Shown here one piece after another: positions 1 through 12,653 of a DNA stretch of 64,000 bases (positions within the stretch are counted from its first letter, which is position 1; every line of letters starts with the position of its first letter). Source of the stretch: Ctena decussata (Eukaryota > Mollusca > Bivalvia > Lucinida > Lucinidae); the NCBI GenBank assembly GCA_963989385.1, contig OZ022513.1, positions 17,095,928 through 17,159,927 of the forward strand. The letters are read 5' to 3'. The notes beneath the pieces were generated by a model. That model worked only from the letters and a program-made list of their open reading frames with translations. It did no database searches and was not told the origin of the DNA. The position numbers were made by a program, and so were the translations under genes.

Positions 1-2690
1 AGGTACACTAGATGAGTTAATATACGGTACATATAAGGAACCCAGCATTTCTGAACTACAAATTTGCCAAAGATTCTGGTGGAATTGTGATAAAAAGGTT
101 CTGATATCTTTCAGCTTTCTTCTCGACAATGTGCGACATAAAACGCCAACTTACGTTCACGGGAATAAGAGTGGTCCGACAAAAATCAAGAAGTACAACA
201 TTTGACGTCAACGCCTCTGAGTTGTAGAATCATGTTGACTTTTGTGGCAGATTTCTAGCTCGGGGCGAGAAGAGTCGTAGCCAGTTTCAAACTCTGGAGA
301 ATTGTAATAGCAAAAATTACGCAACAAAGTGAATATCTGTTTTAAGAAACAACGTCAGTATAACCATGCCGTCAATCGGGTAAACAAAGACATTGTTATT
401 TTTTTAACAGTACAGTATAAGAACACATTTTGAGTAATAACTGCGCCACTACATCATTGAAAATTGCACGTCGGATGAACGTTTGTCATATTCGAGGTCT
501 TCGACGTCATTTGACCTACGTGACCACCTAGAGAATTCAAATATTTTCGAGAATTCATTATATTGTTGTCGATACATCCTTTTATGAACTTTAAATGAAT
601 CGAATCCCTTAAAAGATGTCAGCTAGGTAAGTAATCTTTAAGAGATATTTTTATTCTGCCGTCAAAACGCCGTAAGGTCATCCTGGAATATTTTAAAACT
701 TACCCTTTCACATTTGACGGTAAACAATAGAGGAGGAAACATTCAAAGTCTTGTTTATAACGGAAGTTAAAACACCAGCACAGCAAACAATGAAAATGAT
801 GTCATATAAGAAATGATGCGTACTGTTACGTCAGAATAAGGGCCTTCTACTGGATTTTAAACATACTTATCATGCAAAGAGGCAATGCACTTAGTCAATA
901 TCATTTCAGAAATATTTTTGAAATATGCAGACTCAAGATTGCGTTTTTACAGAGTTTGCACGAGGTACAGCGTTATGGAATCCTGCTTTCTGGCATCTTT
1001 TGGAATTCGAAACGAATGATAAGTCATGTCAAAAATCAGAGACTAATGAGATTTTCTTGTGGTGAGAAAAAAGTGTAAAATTAAAATGTGTATTTAATAC
1101 TTAGTCCGAAATGTGATGTCAAAATTAGTGTTGCGTTTCTTTTTTTTTTTTTTTTTTTTTTTTTTGTTCAGTATATTTAATCTGATGAAATTTTCTTAAC
1201 TTACTGTCGATAAAAAGTTTATGTGAAATAGGTACATATCGCTTACGTATGATCTGATTCCCTTATTCCTTTAACAAGACCCCCTCTTACTTAGATAATG
1301 GCGAAAATGTATTTTGATTAAGCTGCGCAAATGTATTCAGGACGTTCCCAAAACCGTTGCGTAAACGTATTAAAAATCGGCGCACATATATTGCTATTCA
1401 GCGCAAATGTCGATCTCCCTTTTAAACATTACCTTTCAAACAATTAACTACTCTTCGAAGTTAGAATAAAAGGGTGTGAAGAAGAAGAAAACGAAAAAAA
1501 AAAGCACGTTTTTAATCCCAGATCATATAAAGAGAACCTTCTCGAGTAAATCTCCGTCAGAACCAATAATTCAGCTTAACCTCAGTAAGGTCGTATACAG
1601 AAATGAACACGGGTTGACGCTTTACAAGTCTCAAAGGACATTTAAATTGGCTAAAAGGGGATTTTTCATTCATTCAATTAAACTGTTAAGTACACTGTAT
1701 ATAGGATTTGTACAGTCTTCATGTAAAGCATAGGTTATCAGCGTAAGGTAAAATATGCGACTACTCAGAAACAGACATAACCACGTTTCACATCATATCT
1801 AGGACCTAATTCACAATATTTTTCTGGTAAAATTTTCTAATACTAAAACTAAGACTGAAGTGTCATGGTGAAATGGTTCTTAGATGGGTTTAGTTTCCAT
1901 TTTCTTCGAATATTTTGGCTTATCGGAGCGCCGAATATTCCTTTCGTGTCGTCTTTTTAAGGCCACGGAAATGACGCGGCTCGCTGGGGGACGCCTACGC
2001 TCGCAAATTAATACGCAAAAACGCAGCAGTTGCTTACCATATTTCTGCAGCTGTTCTGCGTCGCGGAGTAACTGCCTCTGAAAGTTAGTCCATTTACTTC
2101 CAATAATGAATTAATCTACTTCAAAGAGTCTTGTATAAAGGAAAACATAATTACACATCAAAATTATGGCCAGTGGTCAGTGAATACTAGATACTTTAAA
2201 ACACGTAATTTTGTCGGTAATATAATTTTGCTACTGCGTGCGACCAGCGGTGGTCGTTTTTGTTACACCTTTTTATGTTGTAACCGGCATATTGTGTTAA
2301 GTGATTCCATATTTTGATTGAGTAACCTTGGGGTTACTGTCGGTATATTTATTTTTGAAATTGACTGTAACATGTGTCTGCGACAGATCCTCAAGCTAGG
2401 TCACCAACAAGCATAAAAATACGAGCGTAGCGTACCAGTGGTGGCCTTCAAGATTGCCAGGCGTTGGATGATTCATTAAAAAAAGGATGTGGATTTAAAC
2501 TTTGATGTCATGCCGTTGTACGTCTGTGGTCTTTGTGACATTTTAACTGATTTAGTCTGTGCGGCAGATGCGGAAAATAAACAACAGAATCATTCATTAG
2601 AAACGGACGTTAAAGCAATGACGCATCGATTTCGTAGGCTCACGCTGTTACGACTTGGCAGTGGTAAGAAAACCAGCAACAAGCTTGATT
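1..2690. other. No gene recognised
   Basis: AT-rich with a T-run at 1140-1165. Short open frames show no domain, no splice pattern and no match to other parts of the window. Confidence 0.5.
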
Positions 2691-2897
2691 TAAAACTAAA
2701 CAAAATTTATTTACATGTTCATCAAAATAAAACAGCCATTAATCATTCAAGAAAAAAAATGTAACTAACAGTGTTTTGTTTTATTCTGAATGTCTCTCGG
2801 ATTATTTAAACACAAGTCCTAGTCACAGTTTCTGATCCCAAAAATTAAAGTCAGCACAGTATTTCCAATTCAAGAATAAATCGGGGAATGAAAGTCA
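2691..2897 (+). repeat. ~207-bp direct repeat, copy 1
   Basis: Matches 3714-3918 with about six differences (roughly 97%). It ends where a T-run at 2898-2909 begins. Confidence 0.9.
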
Positions 2898-3625
2898 TTT
2901 TTTTTTTTTGGTTAAGTGCATTCGGCATACATACCTATGTAACTCCATATCGGGTGACGGCATTGCCCGGGTGAATTCCCACGTCTCCTCTGACCGTGGT
3001 TCTTCAACCGGGCAATGTGGGTCTTCAAAGCAAGGAAAGTGTAAGAGTTGATTTCTTGGCAAAGTATAGGCATTTGAAGTATTTCTACTGGCTAAAAATT
3101 TTAATATGTTTGTAACTCTGGCAAATATCCTGAACGTGATCAATATTTTACTGTTATTCTGTTCTATTCTACCTTTTGGGTCATAGTAGGGTCACCTTGG
3201 ACTAAATGATATAGCACTTTCATAATATACCTAATTATTTATTATTATTTATTTACATCTTACTTATGTATATTTTTTCTTCTATGTTTTCAGGTTGATG
3301 TCATGATGTACAGAATGTGAAATTTTGAAATTATGTAAATACGTTATTTAAAAAAAAAAGAAGGAGAGGAAAAAAAAAAAAAAAAAAAAAAAAAAAACAG
3401 AAAAAAACCAGAGAAAAAAATGGAATGGGTGTAGGGGAGGAGGAGCCCATTATATATATATGAACAATGTGAACATTGTGATTGTGTTAATGTTTTTTCA
3501 CTTCTTCTGATGATCTACATGCAGTAGTGAAACCGGTTAAGAAAATAAAGCGACATAACTTTCAGGCACATTTCTTCTTTCTATTTTATATATTAATATC
3601 CTGTATTGTGGACTTTTTCAAGATT

Positions 3626-3713
<88 letters not shown>
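2898..3713 (-). mobile_element. Segment between the direct repeats, possible retroposed insertion
   Basis: Starts with a T-run (a poly-A tail if read on the minus strand), contains the hairpin CATTGCCCGG/CCGGGCAATG (2963-3018) and an A-rich tract near 3350-3400. Ends in a (TA)n array. No protein domain recognised. Confidence 0.4.

Positions 3714-3715
<2 letters not shown>
3627..3715. repeat. (TA)n microsatellite
   Basis: About 43 uninterrupted AT dinucleotides. Confidence 0.95.
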
Positions 3716-3719
<4 letters not shown>

Positions 3720-3918
3720 TAAACAAAATTTATTTCCATGTTCATCAGAATAAAACAGCCATTAATCATTCAAGAAAAAATGTAACTAACAGTGTTTTGT
3801 TTTATTCTGAATGTCTCTCGGATTATTTAAACACAAGTCCTAGTCACAGTTTCTGATCCCAAAAATTAAAGTCAACACAATATTTCCAATTCAAGAATAA
3901 ATCGGGGAATGAAAGTCA
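3714..3918 (+). repeat. ~205-bp direct repeat, copy 2
   Basis: Second copy of 2691-2897, beginning directly after the (TA)n array and leading into the upstream region of the Penelope-like element. Confidence 0.9.
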
Positions 3919-4059
3919 CAAAGTAATTCAATCTACTTAAATTCCAATGTTAATGTTTTTACTTAAGGACTGGTAAAAGTTTACAAAAATGTTTAAATGA
4001 AAATTTTTGCTCTTTATATATTATCTAGGAACATTCAGGAATTAACTAGAGATAGATTT

Positions 4060-4260
4060 TAACCAGAAAGTTCTAAGTTCTGACATAATTTTAAACCAGA
4101 AGATTCTTGATGTTTACAACAGAAAGTTCTACTATTTTATTCAGTACTAAATAGGAAAATTCTCGAAATATCTTGGAAGCTCTCTTAGCTTCCAGAACCT
4201 TCCACAACCGTCTTCGGACGATAAGGAGCAATTTCCGAACTTTCTAGACAATTCTTTCTA
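4060..4260 (+). promoter_or_regulatory. Cluster of heat-shock-element-like motifs
   Basis: GAAnnTTC pairs at 4066-4073, 4099-4106 and 4122-4129. A perfect three-block GAAAATTCTCGAA lies at 4155-4167 and a perfect three-block TTCCAGAACCTTC at 4190-4202. They lie in the ~300 bp before the RT reading frame. HSF binds alternating nGAAn blocks. Promoter function is inferred. Confidence 0.5.
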
Positions 4261-4379
4261 TTTCGGGAGCACTCTAAAGTTTCCCCAATTTTCTAGTGTG
4301 TTTTGAAGTACAATGCAAACAACTTGTTTATTTGAAACCTATGAAACATCTAAAAATCCAATGATTAAAGAAAATATTT

Positions 4380-6467
4380 GCAATATCTGTTACATCTTCC
4401 ATACCTGATTATTTCCAAAATTCTGAACCACCTATTATTTGTTATAAGTATAACAAACCGATTAGAAGTATCATATTTAATTTCAATAAACTTGTGTCTG
4501 ATCTTGACATCGATGCTAATACTCCTGATTCATGAGATTGTAAAGATTCCAAATTTATTTACCCATCAGCAGGTCATGTTGTGACTGGAAATTTGAAGAT
4601 CATCCCGGATTCTAGAATTCGTAACATTGTTTCTAAGGGTCCTAAGTATAGATTCCCTTCCCATATCGATTTCAACAGATGTAGGGAAGAAATTGCATCT
4701 GCATTAAATGATTTTGGTAATCGTTGGTGTAAACGAGAGGGTGTTGAAAGTAACGCTTTAAAGAAATGGAAACTAAGTATCTTTAATATTGTGGATAAAC
4801 GTATAAAGTTTTATTCACACAATACTAATCTTTTACCTCCTAAGCCTAAATCTTCCTTTAGATATTTGAAGCAGGGTATCCAGGATTTTCATAGGAAGTA
4901 TGTTTTGGTTCCTGCTGACAAGGCCGCAAACAACATTGTTGTTGTTTGTCGGATGCACTATATTAACACTTTGAAGCAGGAACTTAACGGCACCACGGCT
5001 TACGAAGAGACTTTTACAGATGAGAAGACTGTCGTTAATAGCCACAAAAATAATTTGCCTTTAAAGTTTGCTGTAAACGTTAAGGAACGCCAAGACAGAC
5101 TTCCTACGATGTATTGGTTACCTAAGCTTCACAAAAAACCGTATAAAGCTAGATTCATTGCCAACTCTAGCTCTTGTACTACTACAGAATTATCTAAATT
5201 ATTAACTTCTTGCCTCACTGCTGTGAAATCTCGTGTCATTTGGTACTATGAGACAGTGTATGAGAGGTCAGGGAAAAATATGTTTTGGTCTACAAAAAAT
5301 TCTGGTGAGGTACTTAGTAAACTGAAGTCAAGAGGGTTCCGTGCGACTAGTTTGTCCACTTATGATTTTTCTACTCTTTATACCACATTACCCCATAATT
5401 TAATAAAGGAAAAACTTGTTGATTTGATTGAGAGGGCCTTCAAAAAGTTCTCCAAAAATGAAGATACCCTTTATATTGCCTGTAACGATAAGAAAGCGTT
5501 TTTCACTTCTACTGACCGTAAAATATATAGAGGATATAGTCTTTGGTCATGTCAGAATGTATGTGACGCCTTATCATATCTCTTAGATAATATTTACATC
5601 AGATTTGGTAATAAGTTATACAGACAAATTGTTGGTATTCCGATGGGTACAAATTGTGCTCCTCTTGTGGCCGATTTGTTTTTATTTTGTTATGAAAGAG
5701 ATTTCATGACTTCTCTTTCGGTTGATAATCAAGCTGATATCATTGAGGCATTTAACTCTACCTCTAGATATTTAGACGATCTTCTGAATATTGATAATCC
5801 TTATTTTGAAAGCATGGTTAACCAAATTTACCCACCTGAACTTAAATTGAATAAAGCTAATACTTCAGATACCGAGGCCCCCTTTTTGGATTGACATCTA
5901 TCTATTTCTAACGGTTTTGTATCTTCTAAAATTTATGATAAACATGATGACTTTGACTTTGATATAGTTAATTTTCCATTTTTGGATGGTGACGTTCCAC
6001 GTCGTCCCTCTTATGGAGTGTATATTTCTCAACTTATAAGATTTGCTAGAGTGTGTAGTCATGTAGATGACTTTAATGCTCGTAATAAATGTTTAACTGC
6101 TAAACTTCTTCAACAGGGCTATCGGTATCATAAGCTTAGAAAGGCTTTTTCTAAATTCTATCGCAGACACCATGAATTGGTTTCAAAATTTGATGTCGGA
6201 TTAAAATTTCTTTTACACCAAGGCCTATCGGAACCAGAATTTTATGGTGACTTAGTATACAAATTCAAAAAGATTAAGGGTAGGACTGATTTTTCTGATC
6301 AATTCCGAAAAATAATAATACGTCACAAACGTATTGGCTATAATTTAAATGTTATGCGACAGTCTGCATGCTTAGTGATTAACCCAATCACGGTTGATAA
6401 CTTTGCTGCACTCTTTAATTGCACACCGGGGGATCGGTCGTCAGAGTCTATGATGGCCCCGACCTAA
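4380..6467 (+). pseudogene. Penelope-like reverse transcriptase ORF with two stops
   Basis: One reading frame runs from about 4380 to TAA at 6465-6467. It is interrupted by TGA at 4533 and TGA at 5892-5894. RT features in order: a GHVVTGNLKIIPD segment, PADKAANNIVVV, LPTMYWLPKLHKKPYKARFI (the LPK-HK block typical of Penelope-like RTs), YDFSTLYTTLP (catalytic Asp), [24 protein letters not shown] (catalytic Asp pair) and a late APFLD. A C-terminal region (GYRYHKLRKAFSKFYRRHHE, FYGDLVYKFKKIKG) follows the second stop in the same frame. No GIY-YIG nuclease motif was seen on either side. Order assignment is from motifs only; DIRS or another RT class is less likely. Catalytic residues are intact, so inactivation looks recent. 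Confidence 0.75.
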
Positions 6468-7080
6468 AGCTGTATATTTTAGTTGGTTGGGACCGGAGTC
6501 TTTTTGTCTGTTGCTTGGTCCACCGGGGCTCAACTGGTGACCTTCTTTTGCTTCAGATTTCCAGTTGGGTCGTTTGGCAGGACAGGGATCTCCACCTGTC
6601 AGACGGCCCGTTGTATCTGTTGAGTCCTCGTCTTTGCTTCTTCATGGTGTTGAAATTTGATTTATGTGTTTACCGTGATGATTCATTGACGAGCTAGAGG
6701 GTTATCATGCGAACCGAACTACCAACTAAATGTTTTGTACCACTTCAGAAACTGAGGGTGAGGTTGGGCCTGTAAAATCGATTTAAGCCCCCCAATAATT
6801 CATTACTGACCGTTCCAAGGCGGTAGTTCTGTTGTGGTTCTCTGTTGCCTGTTTTTGGTGTCAGAGTTTCTGTGATGTTTTACCTTATGTATGTTCTTAT
6901 TATTTTTGGTTCGGTTTGGGTTGCTGAGTGGCCACCTTTTGGGAACAAGCTGCTCACTCGGTTGGCCATATGTTCTCTGTATCTTGATTATTTGTAATCT
7001 TAGTTGTTTCCAACTATGGTTTGAGGGCTGGATTTGGATTTTGATTGTTTCAGTTCCTGGTCTTTGCATACTTTTTACTT
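6468..7080 (+). mobile_element. 3' untranslated region of the Penelope-like element
   Basis: Non-coding tail after the RT stop. Its last ~450 bp (about 6627-7080) recur in reverse orientation at 49393-49845, which fixes the element's 3' end at the TTTTTACTT near 7080. Open frames here are by-products. Confidence 0.7.
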
Positions 7081-9938
7081 ACACCACATTCATAACAACG
7101 CTATATATATTTACATGAATAATGGTTACATGCGTGCTGTGATTTACAATAATGTGTATGCATCTTAGCAGGTTGGTTGCAGGTTGTACATTTTCGTGAT
7201 AGGTAAACATTGTTAATACAGCACTTTGTACATGTTTAGTTTTGTATTGAATTGTATTTGTTTCAAGGGTTGTAGTCCACCTGAAATGCATGATGTTACC
7301 TCCCAGGAGGAGAATTTAGCCAATCATTTTTATGGGCATTTCTTTTGTGCCCTTTTACAAAATTGCATAATCTGTAATACAACAAATACGTAATTGTCGG
7401 TACAAAACGCAAATGGCCACCACTGGTATACAGCCAATACTGGTCGATCACCAGTAGCATTCATTTTTTCCGGTTTAATTAAAGAAAACTTCAAAGAAAT
7501 AAAAGACTGCAAAAATCAGTTTTGCAAGCGAAATTTCATATTGCACCTACGGTTAGTCTCATAAAACAGCTTAACCTTGACACCGCAAATATTACAGTAC
7601 GTGAGATGATTTCTCTAGAATCCCGAGGACATGATCTGGTTGAAAACCTTTCCACATATCGGCTTATATTTCGGTGCGTAAAATGCACTTTTCAATTTCC
7701 ATTCATTTGGTATCGGAAGTGGGCTGTGGAGTTAAACTGTATAGGTTGTTGTTAGTTGTCTCGTAACGATGGTCTCCAAAATGCTCTGTGGAAAGGGTTC
7801 ATGGCTTAACATCCTTGCACCGAGTTTAACTATGTCTGTATAAGATCCTATGCATTTTCACCTTTAGTTTTATATTTATTCATTTATGAAAATAGGTACG
7901 CGTTCCGTGTTTTTTGTGTTGTTTTTTTTTAAGGGAGATCAACTTTTCCGCCCTTATGACCCCCTCCACACATACACAAACACACACTGTACACCACAGC
8001 CAACCAAGAATGTGGTCGTCTCTTAAACAAGCACGCTGTCTCATAAATGCCCAAATTATTCCTTTTGATTGTTGACTCCTAAAAGAAGAGAGAAATAATG
8101 TCAGAATGTTTTAGGTTCTGTATAATTAATACGGGCATGGCCCTTAGGGGCCAGCGGATAGTCCGCCTTTAGGTAACACGAAGGACAACAAAAACAGCTT
8201 ACCCTATGGCTTTTACTTTGCGTGCTCCTTCCGTAAAGATTGCAAATAACGGGGAAAACAACTGTTTCTGACTTCCCGACTTTTTTGCACAATAACACAA
8301 CAGCAATTTAATTGTTTTATGCCTCTTTCATACTTCTTTAAACATGACAGATAAACAAACGTTGACGAGATCAAATAAATATAAAAAAAAAAAAAAAAAA
8401 AAAAAAACGAAAAAATAAAAATCTAGTTTGAATTGTTCCACTCTTTTTGCTGTTGAAACGAAGAAGGCTCTAAGAAGATTTCAAACCCTGCAGTGCCGGT
8501 CGGTTCCTACCAAAAACAAAAAATTATATATACAGCTGTATAGTAAAAATGGTATTTTCTTCCTCTAACTTTCTAAATGTTTCTCATTTGAAATTACAAA
8601 TTTTTGCATTGAGATTAGGTCGTCTGCTAGATAGACGTGCTTTGCATAAGCTGCATTGTCGCATACGCTGGCGAGTGAGGGGAAACCAAAACGAAACACC
8701 GCAACACATAGTATAGTTAGACTGTGGAAAGAACAGATAATTATAGAGTGTGAGACTTAATTTGGTTAATTGCTGAAAGCTATAGGCCTTCATTAATCCA
8801 CAGCTGAGTACTTTTCTTTGAAGTTGCCAGTACTGAGAAATTCTGATGACTGTATTGTTATCATGTACTGTTATCATGTACAGTTACCATGTACAGTTTT
8901 GAATAGACCAATCGTTACAGAGCTGCAATTAAACAAACTTCTGTTTTCAATAAACTCTCGTGTTTGACTCCCCTCGCTTAAATGAGTCTTCACAACATAT
9001 GTTATATGAAAATAATTCATTAAATCATATGATTCCATCACATTCTTCTCAAAGGTTATTGATGATTACCAACTTTTTGTTCAGAAAATGAGCACTGAAT
9101 TAAGGTCACAGTAAACTCCGGTAAGCAACTCTGCCATTTTCATTTTTGCCTCCCTTCTCAATGGGAGACAACTCTTAAAAGCAGAAATTTACTCTTTGCT
9201 CCTTTAGGAGCAAATTCTTTCCTTTCAGAGTAGACCACTGAGAAGAGCTACATTATCTTGAGAAGCACTTTGTTCCTTTTGCATAAATGGCAGAAAAACT
9301 TAATTGTGTACCCACCATTCATCTTAAAACATATGTTGCGGTTACTCATCAATTAGGTGAGTCCCTACAACATAACGTTTAGTAGTAAAATGTTAAAATT
9401 ATGCACTGAAACTTGTTGGCATCCATATAAAAAGGCATGCCAGCAAGATTATTTCAGTAGAATAACATATGTTTCAGTTGAAAAAAATTTATATTATGGG
9501 CTCTGATGGGCCATAAACAGCATACCTGGTAATAGGAAAAAAACACACACTAACACATACGTGATTGCAATAACCGAAACAAAATGAGATTAACGAATGC
9601 CCTGAAAAAACATTTTCTTTGTGATTAAATAGAATAGCAGAGCTTACACAACAAAATTTGTTTAAACTGCAGCCCAATTTCCTGGTCTTTCCTATCCTGT
9701 GTACAACCTTAAAATGAGACAAACGTTCTGATTCAAATTTCCCTCTGATCAGTCAAGTCGTTTCTGATTGGTCAGGTAACTGATGACCTCATTGTATCAG
9801 ACAGGAAGGTATATTTTCCAGACAAGGTGAGGCAGGTTGAATTAGATAAAATAAATAAAGAAGATATATAAAATATATTTTTATTGGTTGTATTATTTGT
9901 TTTAGGTGAAAAGTTCAATAAAGCTGTGGATTAAAACA
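7081..9938. other. No gene recognised
   Basis: AT-rich intergenic DNA with an A-run near 8382-8407 and an ATCATGTACxGTT micro-repeat near 8865-8900. Nothing coding supported. Confidence 0.5.
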
Positions 9939-10106
9939 GATATATCAATTCCTTTTAGAAATAATTTAGTAAATATCAGAACTAATTGTTAGATGTACAG
10001 GATAATTGGACTCGCCCTAAATGGCTTATCCATTATCCTGTACACCTAACAATCAGTACTGATATCTAATGATACATCTAAAAAAGAATGGATATATCTA
10101 TTACAT
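9939..10106. repeat. Foldback (inverted repeat) element
   Basis: Arms of ~75 bp with core ATTGTTAGATGTACAGGATAA and its near complement ATCCTGTACACCTAACAAT. Outer parts GATATATC also pair. MITE-like. Confidence 0.75.
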
Positions 10107-10319
10107 ACCATACCCGTTTCTGGGCTATGCCTTAATACATATTACATGTACTTCACATGAATTTTTTTTGTTGTTTGGCACTTGTAAAATAACAAATTAG
10201 TAATTGGAGCCAGTTTTGGTAGAAATGTTAAGCTCAGACTTATACACCGGTGATACATTTAGCAAGCCACTACAGCTTCGTAACGTCGAACAGGCTTACA
10301 TAATTAAAGTCATTTCCAG

Positions 10320-10514
10320 AGGAGACAAAGTAGCTCAGTAGGTTAAGCGCTTGCCTGCTGATCTAGCGGCCCCAGATTAGAACCCCGCTGTAGGCCGGAA
10401 TCTTTTAAATCGTAAACGGGGTTCTATTGAACACAGCCTTTCATTATCACCCATCCATTGTCCTGATATGACTGAAATACTGTTGAAATGGATGTAAAAT
10501 CGCATCCATCCATC
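10320..10514 (+). mobile_element. tRNA-derived SINE, family 1
   Basis: A-box-like GTAGCTCAGTAGGTTAAGCG and B-box-like AGATTAGAACCCC head, then a body with AAACGGGGTTC and TGTCCTGATATGACTG and a CCATCCATC tail. Flanked by a 10-bp direct repeat TCATTTCCAG (10310-10319, 10515-10524). Confidence 0.85.
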
Positions 10515-10792
10515 TCATTTCCAGGTTCACTGGCATGCTAGGATCTATGCACCTACTACAGTTTGAAACTAGAGAAGAGGAGAGCATGAATCCTTAGGGA
10601 ATTTGCCATACAAAAGTATGTCTCACATATTGCATCTCTCGGGCAAAAATGGGGTTTAGTTTTACCTGCTTTAGCCTATAAAATTTGTCACCGTTTTTTG
10701 TAATCTCTCGTATACTCTGTCTACGTTAAAAACTTTTATCATGATAATATTATCATTACCTTTTGAAGTTTTAATTATTATTTTCATGCCAG

Positions 10793-10950
10793 GTTGTTAT
10801 CTTGAATGCTGTCAGGATGGAATATTTGATTGTCGTAGATATCACGAAATTGGACACAGAACTTCCGGTGTGTACCGTGTGACGCCGCGGAATATGGTGA
10901 CTGAGTATGAAGTATACTGTGATATGGAGACTGATGGCGGCGGATGGCTG
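10793..10950 (+). CDS. Gene A, first FReD exon
   Basis: 158 nt, entered in phase 1 after AG at 10791-10792 and left in phase 0 at GTAAGC. It encodes GCYLECCQDGIFDC, the SGVY core and [11 protein letters not shown]. The IFDC and VYC cysteines are the first FReD disulfide pair. The GCxxxCC before them is extra to the usual domain. Confidence 0.85.
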
Positions 10951-11086
10951 GTAAGCAATTAATTTCTATAGTAATCTCCTCGAAGTTGTTAGTTCGTTCA
11001 TTAAATGCTCTTTACCTGCGCATGGATTGCTTTTTTTCAGATATGCTTTAACATCCACTATGAAATTCTAAAATGTTGACGAAAGC

Positions 11087-11170
11087 CAGAACTCCCCGCG
11101 CCCACCTTCCCCCAGTAATCGATTTCTGACCATTCCATTGCGCTACTTCTGTTGTGGTGCCTCTTTTCTT
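11087..11170 (+). mobile_element. Short Penelope-like tail fragment in gene A intron
   Basis: CTGACCATTCCATTGCGCTA and CTTCTGTTGTGGTGCCTCT match about 6805-6850 of the element tail with substitutions. Confidence 0.45.
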
Positions 11171-11830
11171 TTTTTTTCTAAATAAACTGTTACAGCGTTT
11201 TCGATCGATTTATATGGAAAGGCTGTATGCGACTAACAGATCATGTATTCAGAGTAAAAGCTTTTTGCGCGCGCATTTATCTTATTTCTCATCTCTTTCA
11301 TTACTGAAAGTACCATAAATTTGTATACTAAAATCATAAACAAAATGCTTGACTAGAGACGTTATACGTGTCGAATTCGCACTTTTTAAGCGCAATATAT
11401 ATAGTACGATTCAATTTTGCCCTTAATCAGTATCTGAATTTTCGTTTTTACTTTTTATTTAAACTTCCATCGATAAGTTTTGTATTTCATTTATATGACG
11501 ACAAGGCTATCAGTGGTAGTCGAAACTTTTGCAGTCTGGCCACTGAAGAAAGCGGTTTGCGAATGGCTTAAGAAAATACACTAGAGTCACAACTCATTGT
11601 GGATGGTACATAGAAAATGTCGATGTTACCTGCCTTTGTCTAGTTTTTAGTCGTTGACCAAACACGACAGTTCTTGAATTGTATGTGGCTTTGAACCAAA
11701 ATTCTACTGACACATTTTTATCTACTTCCAAATTTTACCAATAGTGTATACCGAAGATTAGTTTAACAATTTAGTTTAAAAACTTAAAGATAAGCTGAAT
11801 AAAATATACTTTATACCCATATATTCTCAG

Positions 11831-11927
11831 GTATTTCAACGACGTGTAAATGGATCAGTAGATTTTAATAAAGGATGGGAAGATTATGCGCGAGGATTTG
11901 GAGATGTCAGACATGAACATTGGCTTG
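11831..11927 (+). CDS. Gene A, second FReD exon
   Basis: 97 nt between CAG and GTAGAT. It encodes [19 protein letters not shown] and ends in HEHWL, leaving in phase 1. This is the standard FReD segment after GGGW. Confidence 0.85.
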
Positions 11928-12308
11928 GTAGATATACTCTTCTTTTTTTTTCATGTTATATTATATATTTGCTATAGTTTTGTTTTGTTGCGAAACACAG
12001 CACTGTTGGCCGTGCGAGCATTCTGATTTAAATAAGATGTTGCTATTTCTTTTCATAAAGAGCAGATTATACTTAACCTTCAATAGCAAAATATATTGAG
12101 TTCTCTTAATACTGTGCCAGAAGGCGCGACCAGTGAATGATGCAAATTTCTTTCCTGGTTTTGAATAGACTGAATCGATCTATTCTGCTGTTTTAAGTTC
12201 TTTTGTGTATTTCTAGTTTAAAATTGATCTAGCTTTCGAGAATTTATGAACATACGCGGCCTTTCACTTACCGAGCTGCCGATATCACTGTCTGCTTCTA
12301 CAAATACA

Positions 12309-12509
12309 CGAGCCCCGGTAGCTCAGTGGGTCAAACGCTGGCCTACTGGTCTAGCGGACCGAGTTCGAGCCCCGCTTGAGACGAAACTCTTTCCTACCGT
12401 AAACGGGGTTCCTGTCCACACAGCCTTTCATTATCACCATCCCATCGTCCTGGTATAAATTAAATACTGTTGAAAAGGACGTAAAATCACAAACCATTCA
12501 TCCATCCAC
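12309..12509 (+). mobile_element. tRNA-derived SINE, family 1
   Basis: Same family as 10320: CCCCGGTAGCTCAGTGGG, GAGTTCGAGCCCCGC, AAACGGGGTTC, CATCCATCC. In gene A intron. No clear target duplication. Confidence 0.8.
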
Positions 12510-12512
12510 TTT

Positions 12513-12653
12513 AAGATACATAGGTATGGCGGATGTCTTTTAACAGGCATATGATATTTCTACTAATCCGAAACTGTCCAGGTTAAATGACCTACGAGTT
12601 CGTTATTATGATTTGGGTACTTTGACCAATTTTATTCTTTTAATCTTTAACAG
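12513..12653 (+). repeat. Segment shared with gene C introns, copy 1
   Basis: GATACATAGGTATGGCGG, then TTAAATGACCTACGAGTTCG and TTTGGGTACTTTGACCA, directly upstream of gene A third FReD exon. Confidence 0.65.

Noticed and set aside
6803..7069. 88-aa minus-strand frame repeated almost unchanged at 49404-49670
   Set aside because: Conservation comes from two copies of a retroelement 3' tail; no domain, and it is antisense to the RT.
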